From JACJYC01 sp964558465 (GTDB lineage Bacteria > Bacteroidota > Bacteroidia > Chitinophagales > Saprospiraceae), in the NCBI GenBank assembly GCA_964558465.1, contig CAZLEF010000033.1, positions 1 to 64,000 on the forward strand: a stretch of 64,000 nt of DNA. The letters run 5' to 3'. The translations under genes and the position numbers were made by a program. Under the pieces are notes generated by a model that ran no database searches, was not told where the DNA came from, and saw only the letters and a program-made list of their open reading frames with translations. This document shows positions 1 through 8,519 of the stretch, piece after piece (within the stretch, counting starts at the first letter, position 1; the number at the start of each line of letters is the position of its first letter).

Positions 1-57
1 CGAATCAATCGAACCAATCGAACCAATCGAACCAATCGAATCAATCGAATCAATCAA
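1..57. repeat. AATCGAACC/AATCGAATC tandem repeat
   Basis: A run of 9-nt units (CAATCGAAC or CAATCGAAT) fills the left edge and stops exactly at the stop codon of the DUF1080 gene on the minus strand. The same word family recurs at about 9556-9585 and 10887-10978. It encodes nothing visible. Confidence 0.9.
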
Positions 58-789
58 CTACATCGGCCTTATCCAGATATTCCGGTAACTGACAAGGTCC
101 CCATGATCCTGCAATTGAATGGCGTCGGCGCCATGGGCCAGGTTTTTGGGCATACCTATGTATTCGGTTGTTCCCTTGATCTCGGTATTGTTTTGGACTA
201 CGATGCCGTTATGGATTACCGTAATCCTGCCTGAAGACACCTTGATGCCGTCGGCATTGAAACGGGGGGCGGTATAGATAATATCGTACGATTGCCATTC
301 GCCCGGAGGAAGGCAGGCATTAACGAGCGGAATACTTTGTTTGTAAATAGAACCGGCCTGGCCGTTGGAATAGGTGCGATTGTTGTAATTGTCCAGTACC
401 TGAACTTCATACCGGGATTGCAGAAAAATGCCGCTGTTGCCGCGGCCCTGGCCTTCACCCTTTACAACGGCGGGCGTGCGGAACTCGATGTGCAACTGGC
501 AATCCGTGAACAATTGCCGGGTTTTGATGCCTCCCGACCTGGGTACGACCGTCATTGCTCCGTCGCTTAACGTCCATTTCACAGGGGATCCGTCGGCATG
601 GGTCCATTCGCTGAAACCGCTTCCGTCAAAGAGAACGATGGCATCAGAGGGCGCCCCGTTATTTTGTCCGGGTGTAACCACCCTGGGAACCGGTTCCCAA
701 AATTCGGTCAGCGTCGGATCAATCTTTGGTTGGGCAAAGGCGGTTGCTCCCGCCATCAGCAGAAAAGCCGTACTGAAAAACTTTTGCAT
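58..789 (-). CDS. Secreted DUF1080 (3-keto-disaccharide hydrolase-type) protein
   Basis: A 243-residue secreted protein. Residues 1-19 form a signal peptide ending in AFA-QP. The rest is a DUF1080 (3-keto-disaccharide hydrolase / concanavalin-like lectin) fold, seen in the conserved stretches LFDGSGFSEW (about 53-62), GNSGIFLQSRYEVQVLD (about 117-133) and GEWQSYDIIYTAPRF. Members of this family in Bacteroidota act on glycans in the periplasm or outside the cell. The substrate here cannot be read from sequence. The gene has no sugar-oxidoreductase neighbours, so it looks solitary. Its stop codon TAG directly abuts the repeat at 1-57. Confidence 0.85.
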   Translation of the reverse strand: MQKFFSTAFLLMAGATAFAQPKIDPTLTEFWEPVPRVVTPGQNNGAPSDAIVLFDGSGFSEWTHADGSPVKWTLSDGAMTVVPRSGGIKTRQLFTDCQLHIEFRTPAVVKGEGQGRGNSGIFLQSRYEVQVLDNYNNRTYSNGQAGSIYKQSIPLVNACLPPGEWQSYDIIYTAPRFNADGIKVSSGRITVIHNGIVVQNNTEIKGTTEYIGMPKNLAHGADAIQLQDHGDLVSYRNIWIRPM

Positions 790-826
790 AAATTGGTTAT
801 GTTTTGTTTTTGATAATTTTCAATTT

Positions 827-886
827 CTCTCACCCCTCTCACTCTCTCACCCCTCTCACTCTCTCACCCCTCTCACTCTCTCACCC
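827..886. repeat. CTCTCACCCCTCTCACT tandem repeat, 17-nt unit
   Basis: About 3.5 copies of a 17-nt pyrimidine-rich unit. On the minus strand it reads GAGAGGGGTGAGAGAG. The stop codon of the MOSC gene (TGA, complement of 881-883) is itself one of the TGA words of the array. The same family is seen at 8201-8270, 46947-47051 and 55098-55170. Confidence 0.9.
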
Positions 887-1363
887 AAGCGCCACTTCAT
901 CCCCCGTGCGGATTTCCCCTCCCTGAATCACCCTCGCCGTGATGCCGCCGTGCCCCCGCATGGCGTTAAACCCGCCGGGGCCCAGGTTCTCTTCCATCCT
1001 GGAGCAGGGATGGCAATGGCCGGTCATTTCCAGGATGGCTTCGCCGATCCGGAATCGACGGCCTTCGAAAGCCAGCAGGTTGATGCCCGAAACCACGATA
1101 TTCCGCCGGGTCAACCGGGGATCGATCACGTCTTTCTTCAGTATTTTGGCGATGCCCTCCAGGTGTTCTGCCTGGATGAGCGTGACCTGGCGATTACCGC
1201 TGGACCCGCTGTAATGGTCGCCATGCAGGCCTTTCTCAGGGCTCACTTCAACCCTTTCTTTTACGGATACTTCCGCCCGATGGGCCGGGCGCAAGGTGAT
1301 CAAACTGACTTTACCTACCTGGGGCAGGATATTATACATTTGTTCCATCCGGGAATCGGGCAT
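881..1363 (-). CDS. MOSC domain-containing protein
   Basis: A 160-residue MOSC (molybdenum cofactor sulfurase C-terminal) protein, expected in the cytoplasm. Such stand-alone proteins are thought to carry sulfur for Moco or related chemistry and resemble YiiM/YuaD. Visible family features are GLHGDHYSG, the stretch NIVVSGINLL, and the conserved cysteine in GHCHPCSRME, the likely persulfide site, followed by GHGGITARVIQGG. An in-frame ATG lies 13 codons further upstream at 1402, but a promoter box TATTTTTG (complement of 1386-1393) falls inside that extension, so the start at 1363 is chosen. No molybdoenzyme gene lies nearby. Confidence 0.85.
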   Translation of the reverse strand: MPDSRMEQMYNILPQVGKVSLITLRPAHRAEVSVKERVEVSPEKGLHGDHYSGSSGNRQVTLIQAEHLEGIAKILKKDVIDPRLTRRNIVVSGINLLAFEGRRFRIGEAILEMTGHCHPCSRMEENLGPGGFNAMRGHGGITARVIQGGEIRTGDEVALG

Positions 1364-1385
1364 GGTCAAGGATTTTGGGTAAGGG

Positions 1386-1393
1386 CAAAAATA
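1386..1393 (-). promoter_or_regulatory. TAnnTTTG promoter box for the MOSC gene
   Basis: The minus strand reads TATTTTTG, an exact match to the Bacteroidota -7 consensus TAnnTTTG, about 22 nt upstream of the chosen ATG. It decides the shorter start of the MOSC gene. Confidence 0.5.
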
Positions 1394-1498
1394 CAAATTC
1401 AATTAATTATTTTTTGGTTTTTAAACCCTGGCGTGCTTACCTTGTCCAAACAACAAAACCATCCCGGGGTTGTTTCCGGGGCCAAAATCCAAATTATT

Positions 1499-1918
1499 AT
1501 GAAAAAAATCGTTTTCCTTTCCAGCGCCCTGTTGCTGGTTGCATTTGTATGCTCTTTGATGTCGTTTGCCAACGGCGCCGTTAACGAATTCCCGCCCAAA
1601 TGGGAAAAACTGGGCGAACGCAAGGTCAATTACGGGCTCGACCGCGATGAAATCCTGGTAACCGCCAGGGAAGGACGTTTTACTGCGCTCAAATTTGCGG
1701 TCCAGAAATCGGGTATCAACATGCATAAAATGGTGGTGCACTATGGAAACGGCGATACCCAGGAGATCGAGCTCCGGGAAGAAATTCCCGCCGGCGGAGA
1801 ATCCAGGGTGATCAACCTGGAAGGCAACCGGCGGATTATCCGCAAAGTCGTATTCTGGTACGATACCAAAAACTTTGCGGATAAACGGGCTGATCTGGCG
1901 CTTTGGGGCAGGCATTGA
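1499..1918 (+). CDS. Small secreted protein, DUF2541-like
   Basis: A 139-residue protein with a clear N-terminal signal peptide (MKKIVFLSSALLLVAFVC..., about 26 residues). The mature part is a small beta-rich domain with the pattern WEKLGERKVNYGLDRDEI, then RFTALKFAVQKSGINMHKMVVHYGNG, then SRVINLEGNRRIIRKVVFWYD. This ordering resembles the DUF2541 family of small exported proteins; the assignment rests on recognition by eye and is tentative. No catalytic residues are evident. The reading frame is open far upstream, but the ATG at 1499 followed by a signal peptide is the convincing start. Function unknown. Confidence 0.7.
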   Translation: MKKIVFLSSALLLVAFVCSLMSFANGAVNEFPPKWEKLGERKVNYGLDRDEILVTAREGRFTALKFAVQKSGINMHKMVVHYGNGDTQEIELREEIPAGGESRVINLEGNRRIIRKVVFWYDTKNFADKRADLALWGRH

Positions 1919-1930
1919 TTGGAGGAGGAA

Positions 1931-2010
1931 TTGTTGATTTGTTGATTTGTTGATTCGTTTATTCGAAGAAGAATCCTCAAATAAACGAATAAACAAATCA
2001 ACGAATAAAC
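1931..2010. repeat. TTGATTTG repeat arranged as an inverted pair
   Basis: TTGATTTGTTGATTTG units on the left are mirrored by AAACGAATAAACAAATCAAC on the right around GAAGAAGAATCCTC, so the array can fold into a long hairpin. It lies between the small secreted gene and the caspase gene. The same family occurs at 9586-9625 and 48861-48912. Confidence 0.85.
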
Positions 2011-2057
2011 AGCTCCAGAAATTCCTTATTTTTACCCCAATCAAAACACCAAACCAA

Positions 2058-4001
2058 ATGCCTCAAACACCATTGAAAAAAGTAAAAGCGCTTGTTGTCG
2101 GCATCAATCAGTATACTGCTCCTGTAACCCCGCTTTCGGGTTGTGTAGCCGATGCCGAAGCAATGGCCGGTTTCCTGAAAAAATTTCCCGGGATCGAGGC
2201 CGATATTGTCCTCCTGACCAATGAGCAGGCTAATAAACGGAATATCGTCCGCCATTTTATTCAGCACCTGGGCAAAGCCGGGCCTGAGGATGTTGCCCTT
2301 TTTTATTTTGCAGGGCATGGAACGCGGGAGTACTCGCCGCGGGTTTTTCTGCACAGCGACCCCGGCGGCAAACTGCAATCCATTCTTTGTGTGGAGGGAG
2401 TCTGGAAGGAAGGCGGGCGCTTGCGAACTTCTTTCCTGGCCAACAAAGAGCTGCGTTATCTCATCAATGCCATCTCAAAAAAGGGCGCCCATATCCTCAC
2501 CATTTTTGATTGTTGCCACTCGGGCCAAAATACCCGTGCCGCAGAAAGCAATGTCCACATCCGCCAATGTTTGCCGGCTGATGCCCGTTTGGGCGCCGAC
2601 AAAGCCTTCCCGGAGCGTCCCTGGGAAGATTTTATTTTCAGCGGAGAGATCACCCAGGCCGATTTTGCAGCCAAAGCCATAGCGGACCTGCTTCCGGAAG
2701 GCCGGCATATACAGTTGGCGGCGGCCCGGCAGGATGAATCCGCATTTGAACGCGACGGACGCGGGGTATTTACCCGCAACCTGATCGACCTGCTGGAGCG
2801 CTGCCAGGGCCGGATCACCTATTACGACCTTCAAAGCCGGATCCGGAATTTTATCAAAAATAATTTCCGACAAACTCCGCAGATGTACGTTTCCAGTGAG
2901 GAGCCCAACGAGGTGTTCCGTTATTTCCTGGATACGGAAGCTTCAGCGCCCAGCCCGGTTTACGGCAATGTTCAGTACCAGGAAAAAGAAGGCTGGAAAA
3001 TGGACATCGGCAGCGCAAAAGGCGTTTCAGGAATGGCTTCCAAAGTAAAGGTGACCACTCTGGACGAAAGCCGTTCCTGGGACGCGGCCCTCGGCAAGGT
3101 GGAACCCGGCGAAACCCAACTCGTTTTTGCCGCCGAACCGCCCAGGGATCTGCTTTACAAAGGATATATCGAGGGGTTCCTCTCGGCGCCGATCAAGGTT
3201 TTTGTCCGGTATGTCTCAGGCGATAAAAAGGTGGCGGCATTAATGCAAAAAACCATTCGGGAAAAAGGCGCCAAAAACCTGTTCGTCGCTACAGCAGAAC
3301 ACGAAGCCGATTATACGGCAAATGTAACCCCAGAAGGGTTCACCATTACCCGTGCAGAGGACTGGACCCGGCCGCTGGTCCCCGTGATCAAAGAGTTGAA
3401 TGCCAGCGGCGCCGGTACCGTGTGCAGTTTTCTCAATTATATTTCCCGTTGGGAATACGTCAAAAACCTGCACAATTCGGCCACCCGGTACAAATACCAT
3501 CCGGTCAGGATCGACTTTCTGAAGATAAACGCAGCAGGACAGGAGGAATTGCTGGAACCGGAGGGCGATACCATCCGCATGATGAGCGAACCGGGCCTGA
3601 AGATCAAGATCAAACTGACCAACCTGACTGAGGAAAAACTGTTTGTTTCCCTTATGTATTTGTCGGTCAATTTCCAGGTTTTTGTCAAGCTGATCCCTCA
3701 GGTCAGCGCCCTGCTGCAACCCGGTGAGACGTTGTACGCCTGGGAAAACCGGCCTATCCCTCAAAAACTGGAACCCCAGATCGAAGCCTTCAACTGGCCG
3801 TTCAGCCCAAGCTGGATCAAGTTGGTGGTGAGCAATTTTTACCTGGATGTTTCCAACCTGGAAATGGCGGCCCTTCCTTCGCCGCTGGAATCCCTCAGAC
3901 GCGGCTTCGAACTGGAAGAGGAAACCCAGGATGCCAGCGATTGGACCACCCGCCTCATCGCCGTTGAGTTAGGGAACCCGAACTACAAAGAAGGAGTTTG
4001 A
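2058..4001 (+). CDS. Caspase-like (peptidase C14) protein
   Basis: A 647-residue cytoplasmic protein with no signal peptide or membrane helix. Residues 8-290 are a caspase-type p20-like domain: ALVVGINQY at the first strand, catalytic His87 in FYFAGHGTRE, and catalytic Cys153 in IFDCCHSGQ. Both dyad residues are intact. The region around 520-620 (LKIKIKLTNLTEEKLFVSLMYL..., GETLYAW...) resembles DUF4384, a beta domain often joined to bacterial caspases. Such metacaspase-like proteins act in stress or defence signalling, but the substrate is unknown. The frame is open back to 1947 through the upstream repeat; the ATG at 2058 is chosen because the domain starts right after it. No adjacent sensor or effector gene is recognised. 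Confidence 0.85.
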   Translation: MPQTPLKKVKALVVGINQYTAPVTPLSGCVADAEAMAGFLKKFPGIEADIVLLTNEQANKRNIVRHFIQHLGKAGPEDVALFYFAGHGTREYSPRVFLHSDPGGKLQSILCVEGVWKEGGRLRTSFLANKELRYLINAISKKGAHILTIFDCCHSGQNTRAAESNVHIRQCLPADARLGADKAFPERPWEDFIFSGEITQADFAAKAIADLLPEGRHIQLAAARQDESAFERDGRGVFTRNLIDLLERCQGRITYYDLQSRIRNFIKNNFRQTPQMYVSSEEPNEVFRYFLDTEASAPSPVYGNVQYQEKEGWKMDIGSAKGVSGMASKVKVTTLDESRSWDAALGKVEPGETQLVFAAEPPRDLLYKGYIEGFLSAPIKVFVRYVSGDKKVAALMQKTIREKGAKNLFVATAEHEADYTANVTPEGFTITRAEDWTRPLVPVIKELNASGAGTVCSFLNYISRWEYVKNLHNSATRYKYHPVRIDFLKINAAGQEELLEPEGDTIRMMSEPGLKIKIKLTNLTEEKLFVSLMYLSVNFQVFVKLIPQVSALLQPGETLYAWENRPIPQKLEPQIEAFNWPFSPSWIKLVVSNFYLDVSNLEMAALPSPLESLRRGFELEEETQDASDWTTRLIAVELGNPNYKEGV

Positions 4002-4020
4002 TCGTTGGGCCCAAAGGGGA

Positions 4021-4100
4021 CAGTTGGCAGTCTTCAGTCTTTGCACCTTAGAAAGACTGCCAACTGCCAACTGCCAACTGCCAACTGTGGACTGCAGACT
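4021..4100. repeat. AGTTGGCAGTC / GCCAACTGCCAACTG hairpin repeat
   Basis: CAGTTGGCAGTCTT at 4021-4034 pairs perfectly with AAGACTGCCAACTG at 4053-4066, and further CAACTGC copies follow. It lies between the convergent caspase and symporter genes, where it could act as a bidirectional terminator. Related arrays are at 8348-8405, 14566-14695 and 53763-53975. Confidence 0.8.
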
Positions 4101-4108
4101 AACAAAAA

Positions 4109-5704
4109 TCACCCCTTCCCTTTCAAAACCCTGATCGCCTCCAGATACTTGTTAAGTTCCTCCCGCACCTTGGGGAACAGCAGGATCAGGCCGATCATAT
4201 TGGGGAATACCAGGGCCAGGATCATGGCGTCTGAAAATTTGATCACCGCATCGAGGGTAGCGGCCGAACCCAATACCACAAACAGAAGGAACAAGACCTT
4301 ATAGGTCATTTCGTTCGCCTTGCTTTTGCCAAACAGGTAAAGCCACGATTGCATGCCGTAATACGACCAAGAGATCATGGTGGAAAACGCGAACAGGAAA
4401 ATGGCCAGGGTCAGGATATAGGCCGAGCCCGGTATAGTTGATTCAAAAGCGGCGGAAGTCAGATCCACCCCGGTCAATTGTCCGGGATTGAGGTAGTTGC
4501 CGGTGATGATAATGACCAGCGCGGTCATGGTGCAGATCACTACCGTATCGATAAAAGGTTCCAGCAGGGCCACAATGCCCTCGCTGGCCGGGTAGCGGGT
4601 TTCTACGGCGGAGTGGGCGATGGCGGCTGAACCTGCTCCTGCTTCGTTGGAAAAGGCCGCTCTCCGGAATCCGGTGATGAGCACGCCGACCAGCCCGCCG
4701 GCAACCGCTGTGGGGTTAAAAGCTTCCGTGAAGATCAGGCTGAAGGCCGTTCCCAGCGAGCCGACATGAATAAATATTATGGCAAGCGCCGCCCCGACGT
4801 ACAGGATGGCCATAAACGGCACGATCTTACCGGTCACGTTGGCAATTCGTTTGATGCCGCCGATGATCACCAGCCCCACAAAAAAAGCGATGACCAGGCC
4901 CAGGATTACACCGGAGGCACCGGATTCGATGCCGAATTGCGTGACGACCTGCTGGGTGGCCTGGTTGGCCTGGAACATATTGCCGCCGCCGAAGGAAGCG
5001 CCGATGCAAAGGAGCGCAAAAATACCTGCCAGGGTTTTTCCCAATCCCCCCAGGCCCCGTTCTTTTAAACCTTTGGAGAGGTAATACATCGGACCGCCGA
5101 ACACGGTGCCGTCGGGCCCGATTTCCCGGTATTTGACCCCCAGGGTGCATTCTACAAATTTGGTGGACATGCCGAGCAACCCTGCCAGGATCATCCAGAA
5201 GGTGGCGCCTGGCCCCCCGACGACCATAGCTACAGCCACGCCGCCGATATTGCCGAGCCCGACCGTACCTGAGACGGCAGTAGCCAGAGCCTGGAAGTGA
5301 CTGACTTCGCCCATATGGCCTTCGTCCCGGATGGTGCCGCTGATATCCCCGTCGACCACCTGGACGGTTTTGGATTTGGACGGCTTTTTAATCATGCCTT
5401 CCATCTCGTCGTATTTCCCGCGCACCACCTGAATGGCAAGACCGAAACGCCGGATGTTTACAAATGAAAAGGCTGCAGTGAACAAGGCCGCTCCTCCGAT
5501 CAACAGGATCAAAACCAGCGGAAGCGACACATTATTTCCAAGGTCGAAGCCCCATAATACAAAAGCTTCCCATGCATTGGCGACGGGCATGAAAGCCTCG
5601 TTGATCCGGTCGTCGAGCCCTTCGGGCCGGGGAGAATCCTGGTTCCATCCGGCGCACGGCAAAAGAGCAAAAAAGCACAAAAACAATAAACATTTCTTCA
5701 TCAT
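4109..5704 (-). CDS. Sodium:alanine symporter family (AGCS) transporter
   Basis: A 531-residue inner-membrane transporter of the alanine-or-glycine:cation symporter family, which imports small neutral amino acids with Na+. An N-terminal signal-like segment precedes about 11 transmembrane helices. Conserved AGCS stretches are seen: GTVGLGNIGGVAVAMVVGGPGA, GGPMYYLSKGL, FGGGNMFQANQ and the signature FRRAAFSNEAGAGSAAIAHSAVET. It has a close paralogue immediately upstream (5890-7506), separated by an intrinsic terminator, so the two are probably transcribed separately. Length and motifs look complete. Confidence 0.93.
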   Translation of the reverse strand: MMKKCLLFLCFFALLPCAGWNQDSPRPEGLDDRINEAFMPVANAWEAFVLWGFDLGNNVSLPLVLILLIGGAALFTAAFSFVNIRRFGLAIQVVRGKYDEMEGMIKKPSKSKTVQVVDGDISGTIRDEGHMGEVSHFQALATAVSGTVGLGNIGGVAVAMVVGGPGATFWMILAGLLGMSTKFVECTLGVKYREIGPDGTVFGGPMYYLSKGLKERGLGGLGKTLAGIFALLCIGASFGGGNMFQANQATQQVVTQFGIESGASGVILGLVIAFFVGLVIIGGIKRIANVTGKIVPFMAILYVGAALAIIFIHVGSLGTAFSLIFTEAFNPTAVAGGLVGVLITGFRRAAFSNEAGAGSAAIAHSAVETRYPASEGIVALLEPFIDTVVICTMTALVIIITGNYLNPGQLTGVDLTSAAFESTIPGSAYILTLAIFLFAFSTMISWSYYGMQSWLYLFGKSKANEMTYKVLFLLFVVLGSAATLDAVIKFSDAMILALVFPNMIGLILLFPKVREELNKYLEAIRVLKGKG

Positions 5705-5817
5705 TCATTCCGGTTTTCAAATATTCTGTACAGGTTTTCGCGCTTAAAATATGGCCTTATGGCTTTTTAGCCAAATTTTGCGGCGATAAATTGCCTGGCG
5801 CGGGCAGAACAGAGATA

Positions 5818-5858
5818 AAAAAATCCCCGGAAACGTCAGGCGCTTCCGGGGATTTTTT
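5818..5858. terminator. Rho-independent terminator between the two symporter genes
   Basis: A 15-bp perfect stem, AAAAAATCCCCGGAA at 5818-5832 and TTCCGGGGATTTTTT at 5844-5858, with an 11-nt loop. It is flanked by A and T runs and works in principle on either strand. It sits just downstream of the 5890-7506 gene. Confidence 0.9.
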
Positions 5859-5889
5859 CGTTTGACAACCGGTAATCCGGCCCGAAAAA

Positions 5890-7506
5890 TCAGGTTTTTG
5901 ACTTTCTGATCGCCTCAAGGTATTTGTTGAGCTCTTCCCGTACTTTGGGGAACAGCAGGATCAGGCCGATCATATTCGGGAATACCAGGGCCAGGATCAT
6001 GGCGTCGGAAAAACGGATCACCGCATCCAGGGTAGCGGCAGCCCCCAATACGATGAAAACCAGGAACAAGCCTTTGAAAATCAGTTCATTGGTTTTACTT
6101 CTGCCAAACAGGTAAAGCCAGGATTGCAAACCGTAATAAGACCAGGAGATGAGCGTGGAAAAAGCAAACAGGAAAATGGCGATGGTCAACGCATAGGAAG
6201 AGCCTGGCAGCGTTGATTCAAACGCCTGTGAGGTCAGATCAACCCCGTTGAGCTGGTCCGGGTTGAGGTAACTGCCGGTAATGATAATGACCAATGCCGT
6301 CATCGTACAGATCACAACCGTATCGATGAAAGGCTCCAGGAGGGCTACTATGCCTTCACTGGCCGGGAACTTGGTTTCTACGGCAGAGTGGGCAATGGCT
6401 GCCGAACCCGCGCCGGCCTCGTTGGAGAATGCCGCCCTGCGAAAACCGGTCAGCAACACGCCGACAAACCCGCCTGCCACCGCAGTTGGACTGAACGCCT
6501 CGGTGAAGATCAGACTGAATGCATGGCCGACAGATCCGAAATTCATGAATATGATGACCAAAGACGCTGCTATATACAGAACTGCCATAAATGGCACCAT
6601 CTTGTCCGTTACATTGGCAATTCTTTTGATGCCGCCGATGATCACAAGGCCGGTTAAAAAGGCCAGGATAAGCCCCAGAACCGTTCCGGCGGCGCCGGAT
6701 TGGATGCCGAACTGGGTGATGACCTGCGCGGTGGCCTGGTTGGCCTGGAACATATTGCCGCCGCCGAAAGACGCCCCGACACAAAGTACTGCAAAAAGTC
6801 CGGCCAGAATTTTGCCGAACCCGGGCATGCCGATTTCTTTTAAACCTTTGGAAAGGTAATACATGGGGCCGCCGTACACCGTGCCGTCGGGGCCGATATC
6901 GCGGTATTTGACGCCCAGCGTACATTCTACAAATTTGGAGGACATGCCGAGCAGGCCGGCCAGGATCATCCAGAAGGTTGCGCCCGGGCCACCCACGACC
7001 ATAGCAACCGCTACCCCGCCGATATTGCCCATACCCACTGTGCCGGAAACGGCCGTTGCCAGAGCCTGGAAATGGCTTACTTCGCCGATATGGTTTTCGC
7101 CTTTTGCAGTACCGATGATGTCACCCTCCAGGTCATGAACCAGATCGTGCGCATGGGGGTTTTTTTTGACCACACCTTCAATAGCATCGTATTTGCCCTG
7201 AACCACTTTCAGGGCTAATCCGAACCTGCGGATGTTTACAAAGGAAAAGGCTATGGTGAATAAAGTGGCGCCTCCGATCAGGAGGATAAGTACCAGGGGT
7301 ATGCTGACATGTTCATTCAACTGAAACCCCCACAAAACAATGCTTTCCCATGCACTGGCCACCGGCTCGAAAGCGGCGTTGATCTTTTCATCCAATCCCA
7401 TGGGAGGAGGGACCGCCGTGCTGTCCCGGGCGGCTTCCTGCGCCCAACTTAGATAGGGTAGAATGGATAGGAATAAAAATGACAGTAGCGGTTTCTTCAT
7501 AGTCAA
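5890..7506 (-). CDS. Sodium:alanine symporter family (AGCS) transporter, second copy
   Basis: A 538-residue AGCS symporter, nearly collinear with the 4109-5704 gene over its whole length. It has the same FRRAAFSNEAGAGSAAIAHSAVET signature and FGGGNMFQANQ motif. The pair clearly arose by tandem duplication. The two differ mostly in the N-terminal 40 residues and in a loop around residues 120-135, where this copy has an insertion rich in His (KKNPHAHDLVHDLEGD). The start could also be the second ATG at 7500. A terminator directly follows, so it can be an independent unit. Confidence 0.93.
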   Translation of the reverse strand: MTMKKPLLSFLFLSILPYLSWAQEAARDSTAVPPPMGLDEKINAAFEPVASAWESIVLWGFQLNEHVSIPLVLILLIGGATLFTIAFSFVNIRRFGLALKVVQGKYDAIEGVVKKNPHAHDLVHDLEGDIIGTAKGENHIGEVSHFQALATAVSGTVGMGNIGGVAVAMVVGGPGATFWMILAGLLGMSSKFVECTLGVKYRDIGPDGTVYGGPMYYLSKGLKEIGMPGFGKILAGLFAVLCVGASFGGGNMFQANQATAQVITQFGIQSGAAGTVLGLILAFLTGLVIIGGIKRIANVTDKMVPFMAVLYIAASLVIIFMNFGSVGHAFSLIFTEAFSPTAVAGGFVGVLLTGFRRAAFSNEAGAGSAAIAHSAVETKFPASEGIVALLEPFIDTVVICTMTALVIIITGSYLNPDQLNGVDLTSQAFESTLPGSSYALTIAIFLFAFSTLISWSYYGLQSWLYLFGRSKTNELIFKGLFLVFIVLGAAATLDAVIRFSDAMILALVFPNMIGLILLFPKVREELNKYLEAIRKSKT

Positions 7507-7652
7507 TTAAGGTTTTCAAATGTTAGGTGAACTAAAATCGGGCTGTAAGGTATTTTTTTATTATCATTCTGGCAAATTACCAGGCTTTAAAATACTAAAT
7601 TTGGCCGCTCCATTGCCCCGGTGGCTGGATATTCAGATCAAATTGCATCATT

Positions 7653-8204
7653 TTGGATCCGCATCAACCTGAAATCTCATGGAATGACCTGTTTGAAAAA
7701 GACCCCGATGAAGCGATCGGGCAGCTTTTCCGGACTTGTTATCCCATGGTTTGCCAGGCCGCCCTGCGGATAATCCCCGACGAAAATACGGCCGAAGACC
7801 TGGCCCAGGAAGTGTTTTTTGAGCTGTGGAAACGAAAACAGGTCCTGAATATCAATACATCCATTCAGGCGTACCTGCGGCGGGCCGTGGTGAATAAAGC
7901 ACTCAACTACCTGAGAGACAATCGTTTGATTCCGGTTGAGGAAGACCAGATGATCAACGCCCCCGGGTTGAGGACCGACATGGATCATACCGCCCTGGAA
8001 ACCCGGGAACTGGGAGAACTCATCCGGCAATCCATTGATCGCCTGCCCGAACGCTGCCGGCTGGTGTTTACCCTGAGCCGGTATGAGGAGTTCTCCTACC
8101 AGGAAATTGCCGACAAAATGGGGATATCGGTCAAAACCGTAGAAAACCAGATGACCAAGGCGCTCAGGGCGCTCAGGGAGGATTTGGGGCCTTATTTGGG
8201 GTGA
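7653..8204 (+). CDS. ECF-type RNA polymerase sigma-70 factor
   Basis: A 183-residue ECF sigma factor of the Bacteroidota type. Region 2 (core RNA polymerase and -10 recognition) covers about residues 27-95, with AEDLAQEVFFELWKRK and YLRRAVVNKALNYLRD. Region 4 (-35 recognition) covers about 130-180, with LPERCRLVFTLSRYEEFSYQEIADKMGISVKTVENQMTKALRAL. No ATG fits the start of the domain; a TTG at 7653 (or ATT at 7650) is the likely initiator. It is followed by a FecR anti-sigma gene, the usual partner that holds the sigma factor inactive. Its stop codon lies inside the TGAGAGGG repeat that follows. Confidence 0.92.
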   Translation: MDPHQPEISWNDLFEKDPDEAIGQLFRTCYPMVCQAALRIIPDENTAEDLAQEVFFELWKRKQVLNINTSIQAYLRRAVVNKALNYLRDNRLIPVEEDQMINAPGLRTDMDHTALETRELGELIRQSIDRLPERCRLVFTLSRYEEFSYQEIADKMGISVKTVENQMTKALRALREDLGPYLG

Positions 8205-8519
8205 GAGGGTGAGAGATGTGAGAGGGTGAGAGATGTGAGAGGGTGAGAGATGTGAGAGGGGTGAGAGATGTGGGATTTATCATCCGGCCTGAGGCGCAAA
8301 TGGTGGGCGGACTGCCGGGCTGAACTTCGACTTCGCTCAGTTCCCGGAGACTGCCAACTGCAGACTGCCAACTGCCAACTGCCAGACTGCCAGACTGCCA
8401 GACTGAAGAGGATGCGTTTTGTCGGGGCCAAGTCAAATCGGAACAGATCTTATAAAATGATCGGGGCAGGGTAGGGGGAATAGGGGGGGCCGGTGTCAAA
8501 AAAGCGAATAAACGGTTAA
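8201..8519. repeat. Intergenic repeats between the sigma and FecR genes
   Basis: This 315-nt gene-free stretch begins with GTGAGAGGGTGAGAGATGTG units (8201-8270), the first TGA being the sigma factor's stop codon. It continues with a 34-nt sequence at 8320-8353 that recurs inverted at 43093-43126. Next comes a block of CAACTGC/CAGACTGC units (8348-8405). The last 110 nt, with GTCGGGGCCAAG and a G-rich run, show nothing recognisable. Confidence 0.85.

Noticed and set aside
428..1498. A long rightward frame upstream of the small secreted protein
   Set aside because: It overlaps the DUF1080 and MOSC genes in antisense and crosses a repeat. Only the part from the ATG at 1499 has a signal peptide and a family look.
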